Source: Methylorubrum aminovorans
Lineage (GTDB): Bacteria > Pseudomonadota > Alphaproteobacteria > Rhizobiales > Beijerinckiaceae
Reading direction: 5' to 3'
DNA: 64,000 bases
Assembly: GCF_022179725.1 (NCBI RefSeq)
Contig: NZ_BPRC01000011.1
Location: 1 to 64,000, forward strand
Under the pieces are notes generated by a model that was not told where the DNA came from, did no database searches, and worked only from the letters and a program-made list of their open reading frames with translations. The number at the start of each line of letters is the position of its first letter. Position 1 is the stretch's first letter. The translations under genes and the position numbers were made by a program. Of the stretch, positions 23,760-33,495 are shown piece after piece.

Positions 23760-24875
23760 TCATTTCGTCTTGAAAAGCCGAATGGCGTATGCGGCGGTCG
23801 CGAGGACATTGCCCTTCGGCCCCACCGCCATGATTGCAGCGCCCTCGGGCGAGATCCGGGTGACACCGTCCATCACGACCTGGTCACCCTGCACGCGTCC
23901 TTGCCAGAGCAACCCCTCTTCCGTGCTGCTGAAGAAAATCAAATCCTTCGTTCCGCCGGAGTTCGGAACGGCGACGAGATCGACGTCGAAGTTGAAGACC
24001 TGTGCCCGTCCGGAGTCGAGAACGAGGTTCTCGCTGTCCGAAAGCACCGGACGGCCCTGGGAGAGATCGAAGAGCCAGATGTTTCTGTCGCTTGCTCCGA
24101 CGGCGCAATTTGCCACGAGCAGCTTGTCTCCGACTGCGGAAAGACCGTTGATGCCGCGCTGGGCCTTCGCGTTGTAACGATGGCGGAAAATCTCCCGGCC
24201 CTCCGGGATCGTGATCGCAACGAGGTCTCCGTCCTCGGAACCGGCGATCAATCGGTCGCTCTGCCAGCGAACGAGGCCCCGCACGTTGCGCAGGCCCCAC
24301 GGATTGGATGGAGCTTCGGGGGAACGCACATCCACCGTCGCGGCAAGTTGATAGTCGTCATCCGCCATGCGGCGCCAGACGAGCACGTGGCCGCTTTCGT
24401 GACCGGATATGAGATATCCAACCCCGTTCGACTCGAACGCCAGTCCGCTGTTGGCCGTCCCGATCGATGGATCGTAGCCGAGACTGGCGGCGAGCTTGAA
24501 AGGCGTGCCGGCTGCCGGGCGCCGCCAAAGCGCCAGGCTTTGCGCTCCGTCAGACGTGACGAAGGCCGAATTGCCGACAGCTGCGAGCATCTCGATGCCC
24601 CTGCCCGCTGGGGTCGACATGGCCTGCAGGATGACCGGACCGTATTCCTTGGCCTCCGGAACCCTGAAGACGGAAATGGTGCCGTCCCACCGGCCGACGG
24701 CGAAGACGTCGTCGCCGATCCAGTCCAGGGTCTGCGCGAAGTTGACGGTGGCGCCAGCGGGTTTGACGCTCTGGACCGGTCGTTCATCGGCCCACGCATT
24801 CGTGGAGGCGAGTACGATGGCAATGGCGACGAGAAGACGTCGGGCTACGGCGGGGATGGCATCGCGAATCTGCAT
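23760..24875 (-). CDS. secreted beta-propeller-like protein
   Basis: A 371-residue protein with a Sec-type signal peptide (RRLLVAIAIVLAST, cleavage after NAWA). The mature part consists of repeated short strands with WD40/quinoprotein-like blades (e.g. LDWIGDDVFAVGRWDGTISV; GVGYLISGHESGHVLVWRRM; LIAGSEDGDLVAITIPEGRE). No catalytic motif is apparent. It would be periplasmic, probably a binding or scaffold protein. Its start lies 9 bp after the cobQ stop on the same strand, so it may be cotranscribed with cobQ. Confidence 0.65.
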   Translation of the reverse strand: MQIRDAIPAVARRLLVAIAIVLASTNAWADERPVQSVKPAGATVNFAQTLDWIGDDVFAVGRWDGTISVFRVPEAKEYGPVILQAMSTPAGRGIEMLAAVGNSAFVTSDGAQSLALWRRPAAGTPFKLAASLGYDPSIGTANSGLAFESNGVGYLISGHESGHVLVWRRMADDDYQLAATVDVRSPEAPSNPWGLRNVRGLVRWQSDRLIAGSEDGDLVAITIPEGREIFRHRYNAKAQRGINGLSAVGDKLLVANCAVGASDRNIWLFDLSQGRPVLSDSENLVLDSGRAQVFNFDVDLVAVPNSGGTKDLIFFSSTEEGLLWQGRVQGDQVVMDGVTRISPEGAAIMAVGPKGNVLATAAYAIRLFKTK

Positions 24876-24884
24876 GTGACGCTC

Positions 24885-26420
24885 CTAGAAGTGTTCACGA
24901 CAGTCGATCGGTTTCGCAGCAGGTCGGTCACGTGCGATCGCCAGGATGGCATCAAGATCCAGCTCCCTTTCGACCTCGTCCGCTATGCCGTCCAGCGATG
25001 ATTCGATCTGCGCTTCGTAGCGGGTGGTCGAGGCCAACCCGAAGCCGGACAGGAAGGCGCTTCGGAAGGAATCCTCGGCGAAGATGCCGTGGAGGTAGGT
25101 CCCCGATACGCGGGCGTTTCTCGAGGTCGCACCCTCGGGCCGTCCGTCGAGCTCCAGGAACGGCCGATGTTCGTCCGGGCCGGTCGTCCGGCCTTGGTGG
25201 ATCTCGTATCCTGCCACGGGAGATCCAGTGAGGACGTGCCGCCCGGCGACCATCCGTGTCGTTTTCGCAGCTTCCAGAACCGTCTCGACGTCGAGAAGCC
25301 CGAGCCCATGGACCGTGCCGGCCGGCCCCTCGAGACCGTCTGGATCGGACACCGTACGTCCCAGCATCTGATAGCCGCCGCACAGACCGAGCACGCGTCC
25401 TCCGCGTTGGACGTGCCGCGACAGATCGACGTGCCAGCCCTGCGAACGCAGGAACGCCAAGTCGGAGATCGTGGACTTCGACCCTGCCAACACGATCAGA
25501 TCCGCGTCCGTCGGAACTGCTTCGCCCGGCGGAACGAACACGATGTCCACGCCCTCCTCCTGTGCAAGCGGATCGAGATCGTCGAAGTTGGCGATGCGAG
25601 GAATGAGAGGCACCGCCACCTTCACGCGAGCGGCGGCCGATGCCGTCCGCATGCCGATGGCATCCTCGGCCGGCAGCCGCAGCGCATCCGGCATCCAAGG
25701 TAGCGTGCCGAGACTCCGCCAGCCGGTCAGGCGCTCGACGGCCTGTCTGCCGCCCTCGAAAAGGCTTCTATCCCCACGGAAGCGGTTGATCACGAAGCCT
25801 TTGATCAAGCGTCTCTCTTCCGGCGGCAGGACTGCGTGTGTCCCGACCAGGCTGGCTATGACGCCGCCTCGGTCGATGTCGCCCACCAGTATGGCCGGCA
25901 CGCCCGCCGCCGTCGCGAATCCCATGTTCGCGATGTCGCCGTCGCGCAGATTGATCTCTGCCGGACTGCCTGCGCCCTCGACGAGTACGATGTCGGCCTC
26001 CCCCTCCAACCGGGCGAAGCTGTGAAGCACGTTGGAAAGGAAGGACTTTTCGCGTGACAGGAAATCGCTGGCGCGCAGCTTGCCCGCGGCACGCCCCTGG
26101 ACGACGACCTGCGCGATCGTATCGGTCTCCGGCTTAAGCAGAATCGGGTTCATATGGACGCTGGGGTGGGCGCGGGCCGCACGGGCCTGTACGGCCTGGG
26201 CGCGTCCGATCTCGCCGCCGTCCACGGTGACGGCTGCGTTGTTCGCCATGTTCTGCGGTTTGAAGGGCCTGACCGAGAGGCCACGTCGCGCGAAAGCACG
26301 CGCCAGAGCCGCGACGATCGTGGACTTTCCGACGTTGGTGCCGGTGCCCATCACCATCAATGCTGCCGTGCCACATCGCGTGGAGGTGTCGGCTGCCGGT
26401 TGCGGAATCCGAGTCGTCAT
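24885..26420 (-). CDS. cobQ: cobyric acid synthase (glutamine-hydrolysing) CobQ
   Basis: CobQ amidates four carboxylates of adenosylcobyrinic a,c-diamide late in B12 synthesis. The N-terminal dethiobiotin-synthase-like ATPase domain shows MVMGTGTNVGKSTIVAAL and FKPQNMANNAAV. The C-terminal class I glutaminase domain has nucleophile Cys in VLGLCGGYQMLG and the His in SGTYLHGIF. Full length (about 511 aa from the ATG at 26420; an upstream in-frame start exists at 26477). The gene stands alone, about 18 kb from the main cob operon with the whole GTA between. Confidence 0.93.
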   Translation of the reverse strand: MTTRIPQPAADTSTRCGTAALMVMGTGTNVGKSTIVAALARAFARRGLSVRPFKPQNMANNAAVTVDGGEIGRAQAVQARAARAHPSVHMNPILLKPETDTIAQVVVQGRAAGKLRASDFLSREKSFLSNVLHSFARLEGEADIVLVEGAGSPAEINLRDGDIANMGFATAAGVPAILVGDIDRGGVIASLVGTHAVLPPEERRLIKGFVINRFRGDRSLFEGGRQAVERLTGWRSLGTLPWMPDALRLPAEDAIGMRTASAAARVKVAVPLIPRIANFDDLDPLAQEEGVDIVFVPPGEAVPTDADLIVLAGSKSTISDLAFLRSQGWHVDLSRHVQRGGRVLGLCGGYQMLGRTVSDPDGLEGPAGTVHGLGLLDVETVLEAAKTTRMVAGRHVLTGSPVAGYEIHQGRTTGPDEHRPFLELDGRPEGATSRNARVSGTYLHGIFAEDSFRSAFLSGFGLASTTRYEAQIESSLDGIADEVERELDLDAILAIARDRPAAKPIDCREHF

Positions 26421-26559
26421 GCCTCGGTTTAAGGGCTGGCCGGGCATTCCGATACCGGAGTCGCGTGCGCCCAGCATGAAGACGCGACGGTACAGGATGG
26501 AATGGGCAAGTTTCCGCCGCGCCGGGATGCGGAAAGCCTAGTAGGCCGCTGCTGCGAGT

Positions 26560-26887
26560 GCGAATCACGGTCCGGCTATCTCGCTGGCGAGAAGAGGTAA
26601 TGTCGCGACTATGGAAATTTGCATGTTTGCAGAATGGATCGGAAAATCTACATCCGACACCATATCGGCCTAGGCAGGGGGCAATATTATCAGAAAAATC
26701 CAAAACATCTATCGATGAATAAGAAATATAGCAAGGTGGAATGAGAGGCGAAAATGAAACGATCGGAAATAGAAAGCTGGAGAATTGGAGAAGAGGATAT
26801 GGGTCATTTTTCGTGCAATTTTCATTGGGTGCAACGATTATGGCCGTACTGATATGCGGAAAGTAAGAAAATAACTTCATTATTGGG
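26560..26887. other. AT-rich spacer at a junction with the GTA cluster
   Basis: About 330 bp of conspicuously AT-rich DNA in a GC-rich window. It begins after the cobQ upstream region and ends exactly where a GTA-linked reading frame is cut off. A 41-codon frame (26741-26866, plus) with a hydrophobic end is present but has no other support. I find no transposase, IS end or clear repeat. Confidence 0.5.
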
Positions 26888-27277
26888 TCATGCTACACGG
26901 GCAATCACCGCCGAGCCGACGGAGACGGTGAGCCGGCGCCCACGGACGGCGCCGGCCACCGCGTTCAGGGCGTAGTCGGTGGCGTTGCGCACGAGGCGCT
27001 CGACCAGCGCGTCGGTGACGAGGAGGCGCAGGGGGCCCGTGAAGCGGGCGAGCGCCGCCGCAAGCGCCGCGACGAGCACCGGCGTCAGCAACGCGGTCGC
27101 GCCCTGGACCAGGGCCAGCACGGCATCGCCCCAGGGCAGGACGAGCGCGGCGGTGTCGGTCGGGAGCGCGGTCGCGTGCGCGGGCGCGCAGCCGCCGAGC
27201 AGGAGGAGCGGCGGCAGGACGGGCCCGACGAGAAAGACCCTGGCGCCGGTTCGGGCGAAGACGAGGGTGGGTGCCAT
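26888..27277 (-). CDS. GTA-associated holin-like membrane protein, C-terminus truncated
   Basis: 129 residues with a signal-like hydrophobic start (FLVGPVLPPLLLLGG) and a second membrane segment (LLTPVLVAALAAALARF), then the conserved-looking stretch RNATDYALNAVAGAVRGRRL and SVGSAVIARVA before an abrupt stop. From memory of related phage and GTA-end proteins the chain normally continues for several dozen residues after this point. The stop lies exactly at the border of the AT-rich spacer, so I infer truncation. Placement next to the lysozyme suggests a lysis role. Confidence 0.5.
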   Translation of the reverse strand: MAPTLVFARTGARVFLVGPVLPPLLLLGGCAPAHATALPTDTAALVLPWGDAVLALVQGATALLTPVLVAALAAALARFTGPLRLLVTDALVERLVRNATDYALNAVAGAVRGRRLTVSVGSAVIARVA

Positions 27278-27314
27278 GGCTGCGATCCTTTTCAGGGGGT
27301 GGCAAAGGACGCGT

Positions 27315-27899
27315 TCAAGGGACGCGTTTAAGGGAAGCGTTCAGCGGGCGGGGCAGCCGGTCCCACAGGCGGGCACGCCAGCCGGATCGGGCCGCGGGCG
27401 GCGAGGCCGGGGCGGCGGGCGCCGAGACCGGCTGCGCGTCACCACGCCGGGCCCGCGGCAGGGCGGTCTCGTAGGGGGTGAGGAACTGGTCGAACTCGCC
27501 CTGGCGGCGGGGGATGATCGCCGCCGGGCGGTTCCACATCAGGATCGCCTCGCCCGCGCCCGCCCGGTCGCCGGCCCGCAGGCGCCGCAGCACCGTGGAA
27601 CGCCGGAAAGCCGCCGGGCCGATGTTGAAGCAGAGCGAGACCAGCGCGTCGAAGGCGTGCTGCGGCAGCGGCTCGGGGATCGCCTCGGCCACGGTGCGGA
27701 CGAAGGCCGCCACGTCGCGGGCGAAGATCGCGTCGGCTTCCGCCGCGCCGATGCGCAGACCCGCCCGCGGCACCGGCGGCCCGGCGGCGGCGGTGTGGCC
27801 GACGCCGATGGTCCAGATGCCCACGCTGTCGCGATAGGCCTCCAGCCGCCGCCCCTCCCGGGCGATCAGCACGGCGCGGCCGACGGCGCTGAGGTCCAT
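27315..27899 (-). CDS. phage-type lysozyme (GH24 endolysin) at the GTA end
   Basis: The T4-lysozyme-type catalytic set is intact near the N-terminus: Glu in AREGRRLEAYRDS, Asp at YRDSVGIWTIGVG, and Thr in GVGHT. Further family features are CFNIGPAAFRRSTVLRRL and MWNRPAAIIPRR-QGEFDQF. A Pro/Ala/Arg-rich tail of ~45 residues follows the domain. No signal peptide, so a holin would be needed for export; the neighbouring membrane protein is the candidate. It would cleave peptidoglycan to release GTA particles. Confidence 0.85.
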   Translation of the reverse strand: MDLSAVGRAVLIAREGRRLEAYRDSVGIWTIGVGHTAAAGPPVPRAGLRIGAAEADAIFARDVAAFVRTVAEAIPEPLPQHAFDALVSLCFNIGPAAFRRSTVLRRLRAGDRAGAGEAILMWNRPAAIIPRRQGEFDQFLTPYETALPRARRGDAQPVSAPAAPASPPAARSGWRARLWDRLPRPLNASLKRVP

Positions 27900-27947
27900 C
27901 GTCGTTCTCCGATGTCGAGGGGGGATGAGACGTGAGGAACGGGCGGC

Positions 27948-29030
27948 CTATTCCAGCCCCTCGAACAGCAGCGAGAACAGGATGTTGGTCGTGGCCGCCG
28001 CCCCGCCGCTCGAGACGATCTTGAGGCACCAGCGGTCCGAGCTCTCGAAGGCCACGCTGTTGACGAGGTCGGCGGCCTGATTGGAGCCGGCCCCCGAGAT
28101 CGAGCAGGTCAGGGCCGTGTCGGTGAAGAGTTTCTGGAGCGTGAAGGTCCAGCTCTGGCCGGCGCCCGGCGCGCTCGGCGTCTCGATGCGCAGATGCCGG
28201 AAGCGCCCTCGCCGGCCGGCGGCGGCGTAGACCTCGCTCGGATGGCCGCCGACGAGAGCGTTGGTGAAGTACCGCGTCGTCCCGGCCGTGACGGTCCCCG
28301 ACCCACTGTTGCCCGCGATCACCTGCGCGGTCAGCACCGGCACGTTCGCGACCGTGACGCGTCCGGGAAAGGCGACCTGCCCCGTCGCGCGGTCGATCCG
28401 CAGCGCCTCGAACCAAGTGCCGCCGTTTGGGGACACCTTGACGCGGAGGTCGTCGTCGCCGGTCAGCCCGATCTCGGCGCGGGCGGAGAATCCGGTCTGC
28501 ATCAGCAGGGAGAGGACGTTGCCGGCGGCCTGCTTGTTGAGGGTGTAGCGCAGATCCCCGCTGCCGCCCTCGGCGCTCGTCAGCGCGGTCCAGAGCGCCT
28601 TGTTGAGCTTGGCCGCGAAGGGGTTGTCCGCATCCGCCCCAGTGCCGAGCCCGAGGCGGGTCAGACCGTCGAGGGCGGTGAGCGTCGCGCGGAACGGCCG
28701 CCAGGCCGAACCGGTGAAGGTATAGAGTTCGGCCTCGTCGGCGACGAAGGCGGTCCAGCCTGCCTGCGGCCTCAGGGACAGCCACGCCCCGTCCTGAAAC
28801 CGGACGATGCGGCCGGCTCAGCCGGTCCAGGCCCCGCTCGGGTCGTTCGCGGCGATCAGGTAGCGGTCTCCCTCGGCGGGACTCGCGGGTGGGGCAGTGC
28901 GGTCCTTGTCGAGGACGGCGAGCTGCACCAGCGTGTCGAGCAGGGCCAGCGCCTCGTTATGGGTGACGTGCTTCTGCGCTTGCCCCCCCGCGATCAGCGG
29001 CAGGGCGAGGCTCGGGGTCGTGTCGGCCAT
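27948..29030 (-). pseudogene. DUF2793 GTA/phage tail-associated protein with in-frame TGA
   Basis: The frame starts at 29030 with the DUF2793 signature PLIAGGQAQKHVTHNEALAL and DRYLIAANDPSGAWTG, then meets a TGA at 28818-28820 (codon 71). The same frame continues with typical family sequence (RIVRFQDGAWLSLRPQAGW) and runs to a stop at 27948, 361 codons in all. A single C-to-T (CGA to TGA) or G-to-A (TGG to TGA) change would explain it. The second half has a beta-rich tail-fibre character. Either the gene is dead, the stop is read through, or it is a sequence error. It follows g15 by 44 bp. Confidence 0.75.
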
Positions 29031-29074
29031 GGGCCACTCCGTCGAAGGTCACGTGCGATGGTCGGGTACGAGGG

Positions 29075-32000
29075 TCAGACGGTGCGCAGGCTCACCCGCG
29101 CCCGGCGGGCGGGACCGGGGCCGGCCAGCGTGCCGATCTGCGCCACCGCGGCATCGATCTCGGTGCGACGCGTGCCGAAATCGGCGATCTCGTCGGCGCT
29201 CGCGTACAGGACGCTCGTCGTGTCGGCGCTCAGGCTGCGCAGGGTGCGTCCATCCTCGGCGAGGATGTCGAGGCGGTAGGCCTCCCTCCCCTCGCCGAGT
29301 GGCACGTCGGCCGGCTCCCAGGCATCGGCGTCGCGCCGCGCCCGCCGGGTCCAGTCGAAGCGGATGCCCTCGGCCGTGCGCCGGCCGCGCAGATGGACCG
29401 GGCTCAAGGGCACGAAGGCGGTCAGGTCGGCAGTGGCCGCGAAGCCGACGAAGGCGGGGTCGGCCGGGTCGCGCTCGGCCGGGCCGACGCGGTAGAGGAA
29501 GCGGCGGCCGGCCTCGTCGAGCCGGTCGACGAGCGGCCGGACGGCCCCGTCGTCGAGGCGCACGATCAGGCTGCCCGCCCCTACCGGCCGGCCCGCGGCC
29601 GCCTCGCTGCCAGCCAATCCCCGCAGCAGGCCCGAGAGCCGCCACGTTTCCGCTCCGATCAGCTCGGCTCGCGCCGCGGACAGGATTTCGATCGCCCCGT
29701 CCGCACCGATCACGGCAAACAGGTTGCCGCCCGCCAGCGCCGCGGCCTCGCCGATCGCGCTCAAGCCCTCCGCATGGCGCAGGGTGACGTCGAGGCGAGT
29801 GGTGCGGTCGACGCGCCAGAGCGGGCCCGGCGGCAGCGGGGCCAGCGTGCGGCCAAGACAGGCTGGATGATCGATGGTGCGATGGAGCGTGAAAGGCGCT
29901 CCCTCTCCGGCCGAACGCCAGACCGCGACCGCGCTGGGCCAGGGATCGGCCGAGACCGCGAGATACGAGAGCGGCACCGGATCGCCCCGCTCAACCGGCA
30001 GGACCAGCGGCACGGCGAAGACCGGCCCCGGCACCGCCGGCGGTGTCCGGCCGGCCCGCGCAACCGGCGCGGGCGATGCGGGATCGGGCCGGGGCAGCGG
30101 CACGGCCCGGCTCTCGATCCGGCGCCCCGAGGGCGTGTCGTCGATGCGGGTGATCCGGTGCAACGCGCCGCGGGTCTCGCCCGGCAGGGCGACGAGGTCG
30201 CCGGGCTCCAGGTCGATCCGGCGCGGGCTCACCCCGAAGGCGGCCGTGTCGCGGCCCGCGAGCGCCGCGTCGAGGACGGCTTCCGCCAGCACCTGCGCGG
30301 CCTCGCGGCGGGTGACGACCGCCGCCTCGACACGCGCCTCCTGCCGCCGCGCTCCGGCCGGGCGCGCGGCGGACACGGTGGCGCGACGGTAATCCGGGCT
30401 CTCGCCGTCGGAGAAGCTGACCGCGACAGAGCGCGGCAATTCGCTCTCCTGCGCCCGCACCCGGCGCAAGGGGGCCGCCTCGCCCTCGCCGAGAACGAGG
30501 TCACCCGCCTCCAGCACCGCCGGCGTGCTCATGCGCCCGTCGCGGATGCGCAAGCGTCCGGCCGAAACGGCGACGTCGAGGCCGAACAGCCGGGCGAGTG
30601 GTTCCAGCGCCTCGCGGGCGGTAAGCGGCCGGTCGAGCACGGCGCCGTCGAGGAAACCGGCGACGTCGATGTCGAGGCTCGTGTCGATGCCGAGATCGGT
30701 GAGGATCGCCGCGATCAGCCGGTCGAGTTCGACCCCCTCGATCCGGCCGGTGATCCAGTGGCCGAGCTCCCAGTTGGCGGCGTCCGCCCACACAGCGGTG
30801 AAGTCGGGGAAGGCCGGAAAGGGCCGTGCATCCCAGGCCCAGACAGAGATGCCGTTCACCGGGATCATCCGGCCGCCATAGATCGGCGAAACCGGATTGT
30901 GAGCCGGCTCGAAACCTTCCGCCGCGGCATCGAAGCGTGAGTAAATCGCGTCGAGGCCGCGGGCCTGGATCAGGTCGTCGCGGGTGCCGCGGGAGAAGGG
31001 CGGGCGGGCGTCCTCCAACGATTTCGGATCGGGGAAGACGTTCGGCCCGTTGGTGCCGCGATCGACCGCCGGGATGCCGATCTCGGTGAGCCAGATCGGC
31101 TTCCCCTTCGGCACCCAGGCGGTTGGCCCGGTCTCGACGCCCCCCTCGCGCTCGACATGCGGGTTCGACCACCACGCGACGAGATCCTTGGCCCGGTAGA
31201 TCCACGGCTTGCCGTGGGCGCCGTCGGTGATCGGCGTGCGGCGCTGCGCGAGACGGTCCTCAGGGCTGGCATAATACCAGTCGAAAGCCTCGCCGGCGCC
31301 GAGCCGGGATTCGAGATAGGCGCGATCGTAGAGGCTCGCGGCCTCGGCCGCGTCGCGGTGGTCCGGACCGTCACGCCAATCCGAGAGCGGCGGGTAGTAG
31401 TCGATGCCGACCGCCGCGACGGCCGGATCCGCGAAGAGCGGATCGAGGGGAAAGCGCACCGAGGCGCCGCCCTCGCGGATATGGGCGCCGTACTCGGTCC
31501 AGTCGGCGGCGTAGACGAGGCTCACCCCGCCACCGAGCCGGGCGCGGACCTCGGCGGCAAGGCGGCGAAACCCCTCGACCGCCGGGTGGGCGCTGCCCGG
31601 TCCGCGCACCCGCGTGAGGCCGACGAACTCGCTGCCGAGGATGAAGCCGGCGAGCGGCGCTCCGGCTGCCGCCCAGCCGGCGGCAAGGCCGGCATAGTGC
31701 AGGATCATCGCCCGGTAGCCCTGCGGCCCCTCGAAGAAGGACGCCACCTGAGTGGCCGCTGCGGCGGTGCCGTCCGGGCTGCCGGGCCGGTCGGGGGCGG
31801 GGTCGCAGGTGATGCGCCCGCGCCAGGGATAAGCCGGCTGCGCTTCACCGAGCCGGTACGGGTCCGGCAGGGTATTGCCCGCCGGCACATCCATCATCAC
31901 GAAGGGATAGAGCACGACCTCAAGGCCGCGGCGGGTCAGCTCGGCCACCAGCCGCCCGAGCCCGGCATCGGACGGCGTGCCGCCATAGGCCGCCGCGCCA

Positions 32001-32983
32001 TCGGCCTGTGAGACGGCCTGGGCCGCGGCGCGACTCAGCCCGGCCACGGCCCAGGGTTCGCCGGTCGTCGCCTTCGCCGCCGCATCGACTCGAGGGGTCA
32101 CAGTGCAATGTCCGGCGCGCAGGTCGCCGCCGAACCAGCTCGTCACCACCGAGATCCGTTCGAGCCGCGGGCACAGGGCCTGGAGCGCGTCGAGGGAGGC
32201 GACGACATCGCTCGCCCCCTGGAACTGGAACCGATTAGCCGGCTTTGTAGCGCCGAAACCCGCATCTTCGCTGACGGCGAGCGGGTCGAGGCCGAACTCG
32301 GTGGAGCCGGGGATCAGGCAGACCGCACGGATCTTGGCGGCCAGCCCCGCGACCGGCCGGATCACCTCGAAGGCGAATTGCGGGATGCGGTTGCCGAAGG
32401 CGGCGAGCGGCAGCCGCTCGAACACGATGTAGGCCAGACCCCGATAGGCCGGCGCGTTGTCCGCGCCCTCCTTGGCGACGATGAGCGGGTCGGGCGCCTG
32501 CATCGCCGAGCCTGTATGAACCCGGACGTTGAGCGTCGTCAGGTCGATCTCGCTGCCATCCGCCCAGACCCGGCGCACCAGGGCGATCTCGCCGGCGCAG
32601 AGCCCGACCGCGAGATCGATGAAGGTGCTGTAGGTGGTGCGCACCGTCTTCTGCCCGCCCGATCCCCCTTTCGAGCCGGAGGCGGAGCGCTCCACCGTGG
32701 TGTTGGCAACCTCAAGCGGACGCGTCGCCCAGATCAGGGTGCCGCCGATGCGGGCGCGGCCGTAGACGCGGGGCACCGGCGCGCCCTCGGTGGAGGCGAG
32801 GCCGCCGAGTTCGGAGAGCCGCGGCCCCTCGACGAAGCGCGGGCTCGTGCCGGCGCCGAACAGGGCGTCGTCGAGTGCCGCGCCCCCGGCCGCGCCGGCC
32901 ACGCGCCCGATCATCCCGCCGATGGGGCCGCCGAGCGCGTTGCCGACCGCCTCGCCGGCGGTTTGCAGGACGAGCGTCGTCAT
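29075..32983 (-). CDS. GTA g15-like megatron / host-specificity tail tip protein
   Basis: 1302 residues, the largest GTA protein, at the distal end of the tail. The N-terminal glycine-rich segment GNALGGPIGGMIGRVAGAAG fits a membrane-interacting region. A TIM-barrel-like (GTA_TIM) region follows, with features such as GIDYYPPLSDWRDG and KPIWLTEIGIPAVDRGTNGP. Downstream is a phage-tail/baseplate-like part and a C-terminal beta-rich region (NLFAVIGADGAIEILSAARA). Length matches RcGTA gp15. It probably pierces the recipient envelope. It begins 40 bp after g14. Confidence 0.88.
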   Translation of the reverse strand: MTTLVLQTAGEAVGNALGGPIGGMIGRVAGAAGGAALDDALFGAGTSPRFVEGPRLSELGGLASTEGAPVPRVYGRARIGGTLIWATRPLEVANTTVERSASGSKGGSGGQKTVRTTYSTFIDLAVGLCAGEIALVRRVWADGSEIDLTTLNVRVHTGSAMQAPDPLIVAKEGADNAPAYRGLAYIVFERLPLAAFGNRIPQFAFEVIRPVAGLAAKIRAVCLIPGSTEFGLDPLAVSEDAGFGATKPANRFQFQGASDVVASLDALQALCPRLERISVVTSWFGGDLRAGHCTVTPRVDAAAKATTGEPWAVAGLSRAAAQAVSQADGAAAYGGTPSDAGLGRLVAELTRRGLEVVLYPFVMMDVPAGNTLPDPYRLGEAQPAYPWRGRITCDPAPDRPGSPDGTAAAATQVASFFEGPQGYRAMILHYAGLAAGWAAAGAPLAGFILGSEFVGLTRVRGPGSAHPAVEGFRRLAAEVRARLGGGVSLVYAADWTEYGAHIREGGASVRFPLDPLFADPAVAAVGIDYYPPLSDWRDGPDHRDAAEAASLYDRAYLESRLGAGEAFDWYYASPEDRLAQRRTPITDGAHGKPWIYRAKDLVAWWSNPHVEREGGVETGPTAWVPKGKPIWLTEIGIPAVDRGTNGPNVFPDPKSLEDARPPFSRGTRDDLIQARGLDAIYSRFDAAAEGFEPAHNPVSPIYGGRMIPVNGISVWAWDARPFPAFPDFTAVWADAANWELGHWITGRIEGVELDRLIAAILTDLGIDTSLDIDVAGFLDGAVLDRPLTAREALEPLARLFGLDVAVSAGRLRIRDGRMSTPAVLEAGDLVLGEGEAAPLRRVRAQESELPRSVAVSFSDGESPDYRRATVSAARPAGARRQEARVEAAVVTRREAAQVLAEAVLDAALAGRDTAAFGVSPRRIDLEPGDLVALPGETRGALHRITRIDDTPSGRRIESRAVPLPRPDPASPAPVARAGRTPPAVPGPVFAVPLVLPVERGDPVPLSYLAVSADPWPSAVAVWRSAGEGAPFTLHRTIDHPACLGRTLAPLPPGPLWRVDRTTRLDVTLRHAEGLSAIGEAAALAGGNLFAVIGADGAIEILSAARAELIGAETWRLSGLLRGLAGSEAAAGRPVGAGSLIVRLDDGAVRPLVDRLDEAGRRFLYRVGPAERDPADPAFVGFAATADLTAFVPLSPVHLRGRRTAEGIRFDWTRRARRDADAWEPADVPLGEGREAYRLDILAEDGRTLRSLSADTTSVLYASADEIADFGTRRTEIDAAVAQIGTLAGPGPARRARVSLRTV

Positions 32984-33023
32984 GGCGGGGCCTCCGGCGG
33001 GCGCAAGTGTCAGGGCGATCGGG

Positions 33024-33488
33024 TCAGGGCGGATCGGGAAAGCGGAAGGCGTGAGCGAGGTGGCGCCGCCACCAGGGCGTCAGTGCGACCTCGGTCACCG
33101 AAGCACCATCGTGGGCATGGATCATCGCCGCCGGCCCGGTGGCGATAGCACAGTGCTTTGCCGGCAAATGTGCACGGAAAGCGAAGAGCAGGACGTCACC
33201 GGCACGGGGCCGATAGGCTGTCGGCGGCTCCACGATCGGCACGAGGTGCCGGCGCGCGGCGTCGAGCAGCGGGTCACTGCCGGAAAGCGCCGACTCGGCC
33301 CAGGAGGCGGCATACGGCGGCGCCTCCTCCGGTTCGGGGCCGAGCACCCCGCGCCAGACCCCGCGCAACAGGCCCAGACAATCGCAGCCGACGCCCTTCA
33401 GCGAGGCCTGATGCCGATACGGTGTTCCGGCCCAGGCGCGGGCTTCCGCCACGATCCGCGTGGGCAGCGGCGATCCATCCCCATCCAT
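33024..33488 (-). CDS. GTA g14-like NlpC/P60 cell wall peptidase
   Basis: About 154 residues from the ATG at 33488, 7 bp after g13. The NlpC/P60 catalytic Cys is in SLKGVGCDCLGLLRGVW and the His in HLPAKHCAIATG. In RcGTA, gp14 is a tail-tip peptidase that opens peptidoglycan during DNA delivery. The upstream extension of the frame to 33629 overlaps g13 and is not needed. Confidence 0.9.
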   Translation of the reverse strand: MDGDGSPLPTRIVAEARAWAGTPYRHQASLKGVGCDCLGLLRGVWRGVLGPEPEEAPPYAASWAESALSGSDPLLDAARRHLVPIVEPPTAYRPRAGDVLLFAFRAHLPAKHCAIATGPAAMIHAHDGASVTEVALTPWWRRHLAHAFRFPDPP

Positions 33489-33495
33489 GGCCGCC

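Noticed and set aside
26741..26866. A 41-codon frame in the AT-rich spacer with a hydrophobic end
   Set aside because: Only a weak ribosome binding site and no similarity; kept as a remark in the spacer entry.
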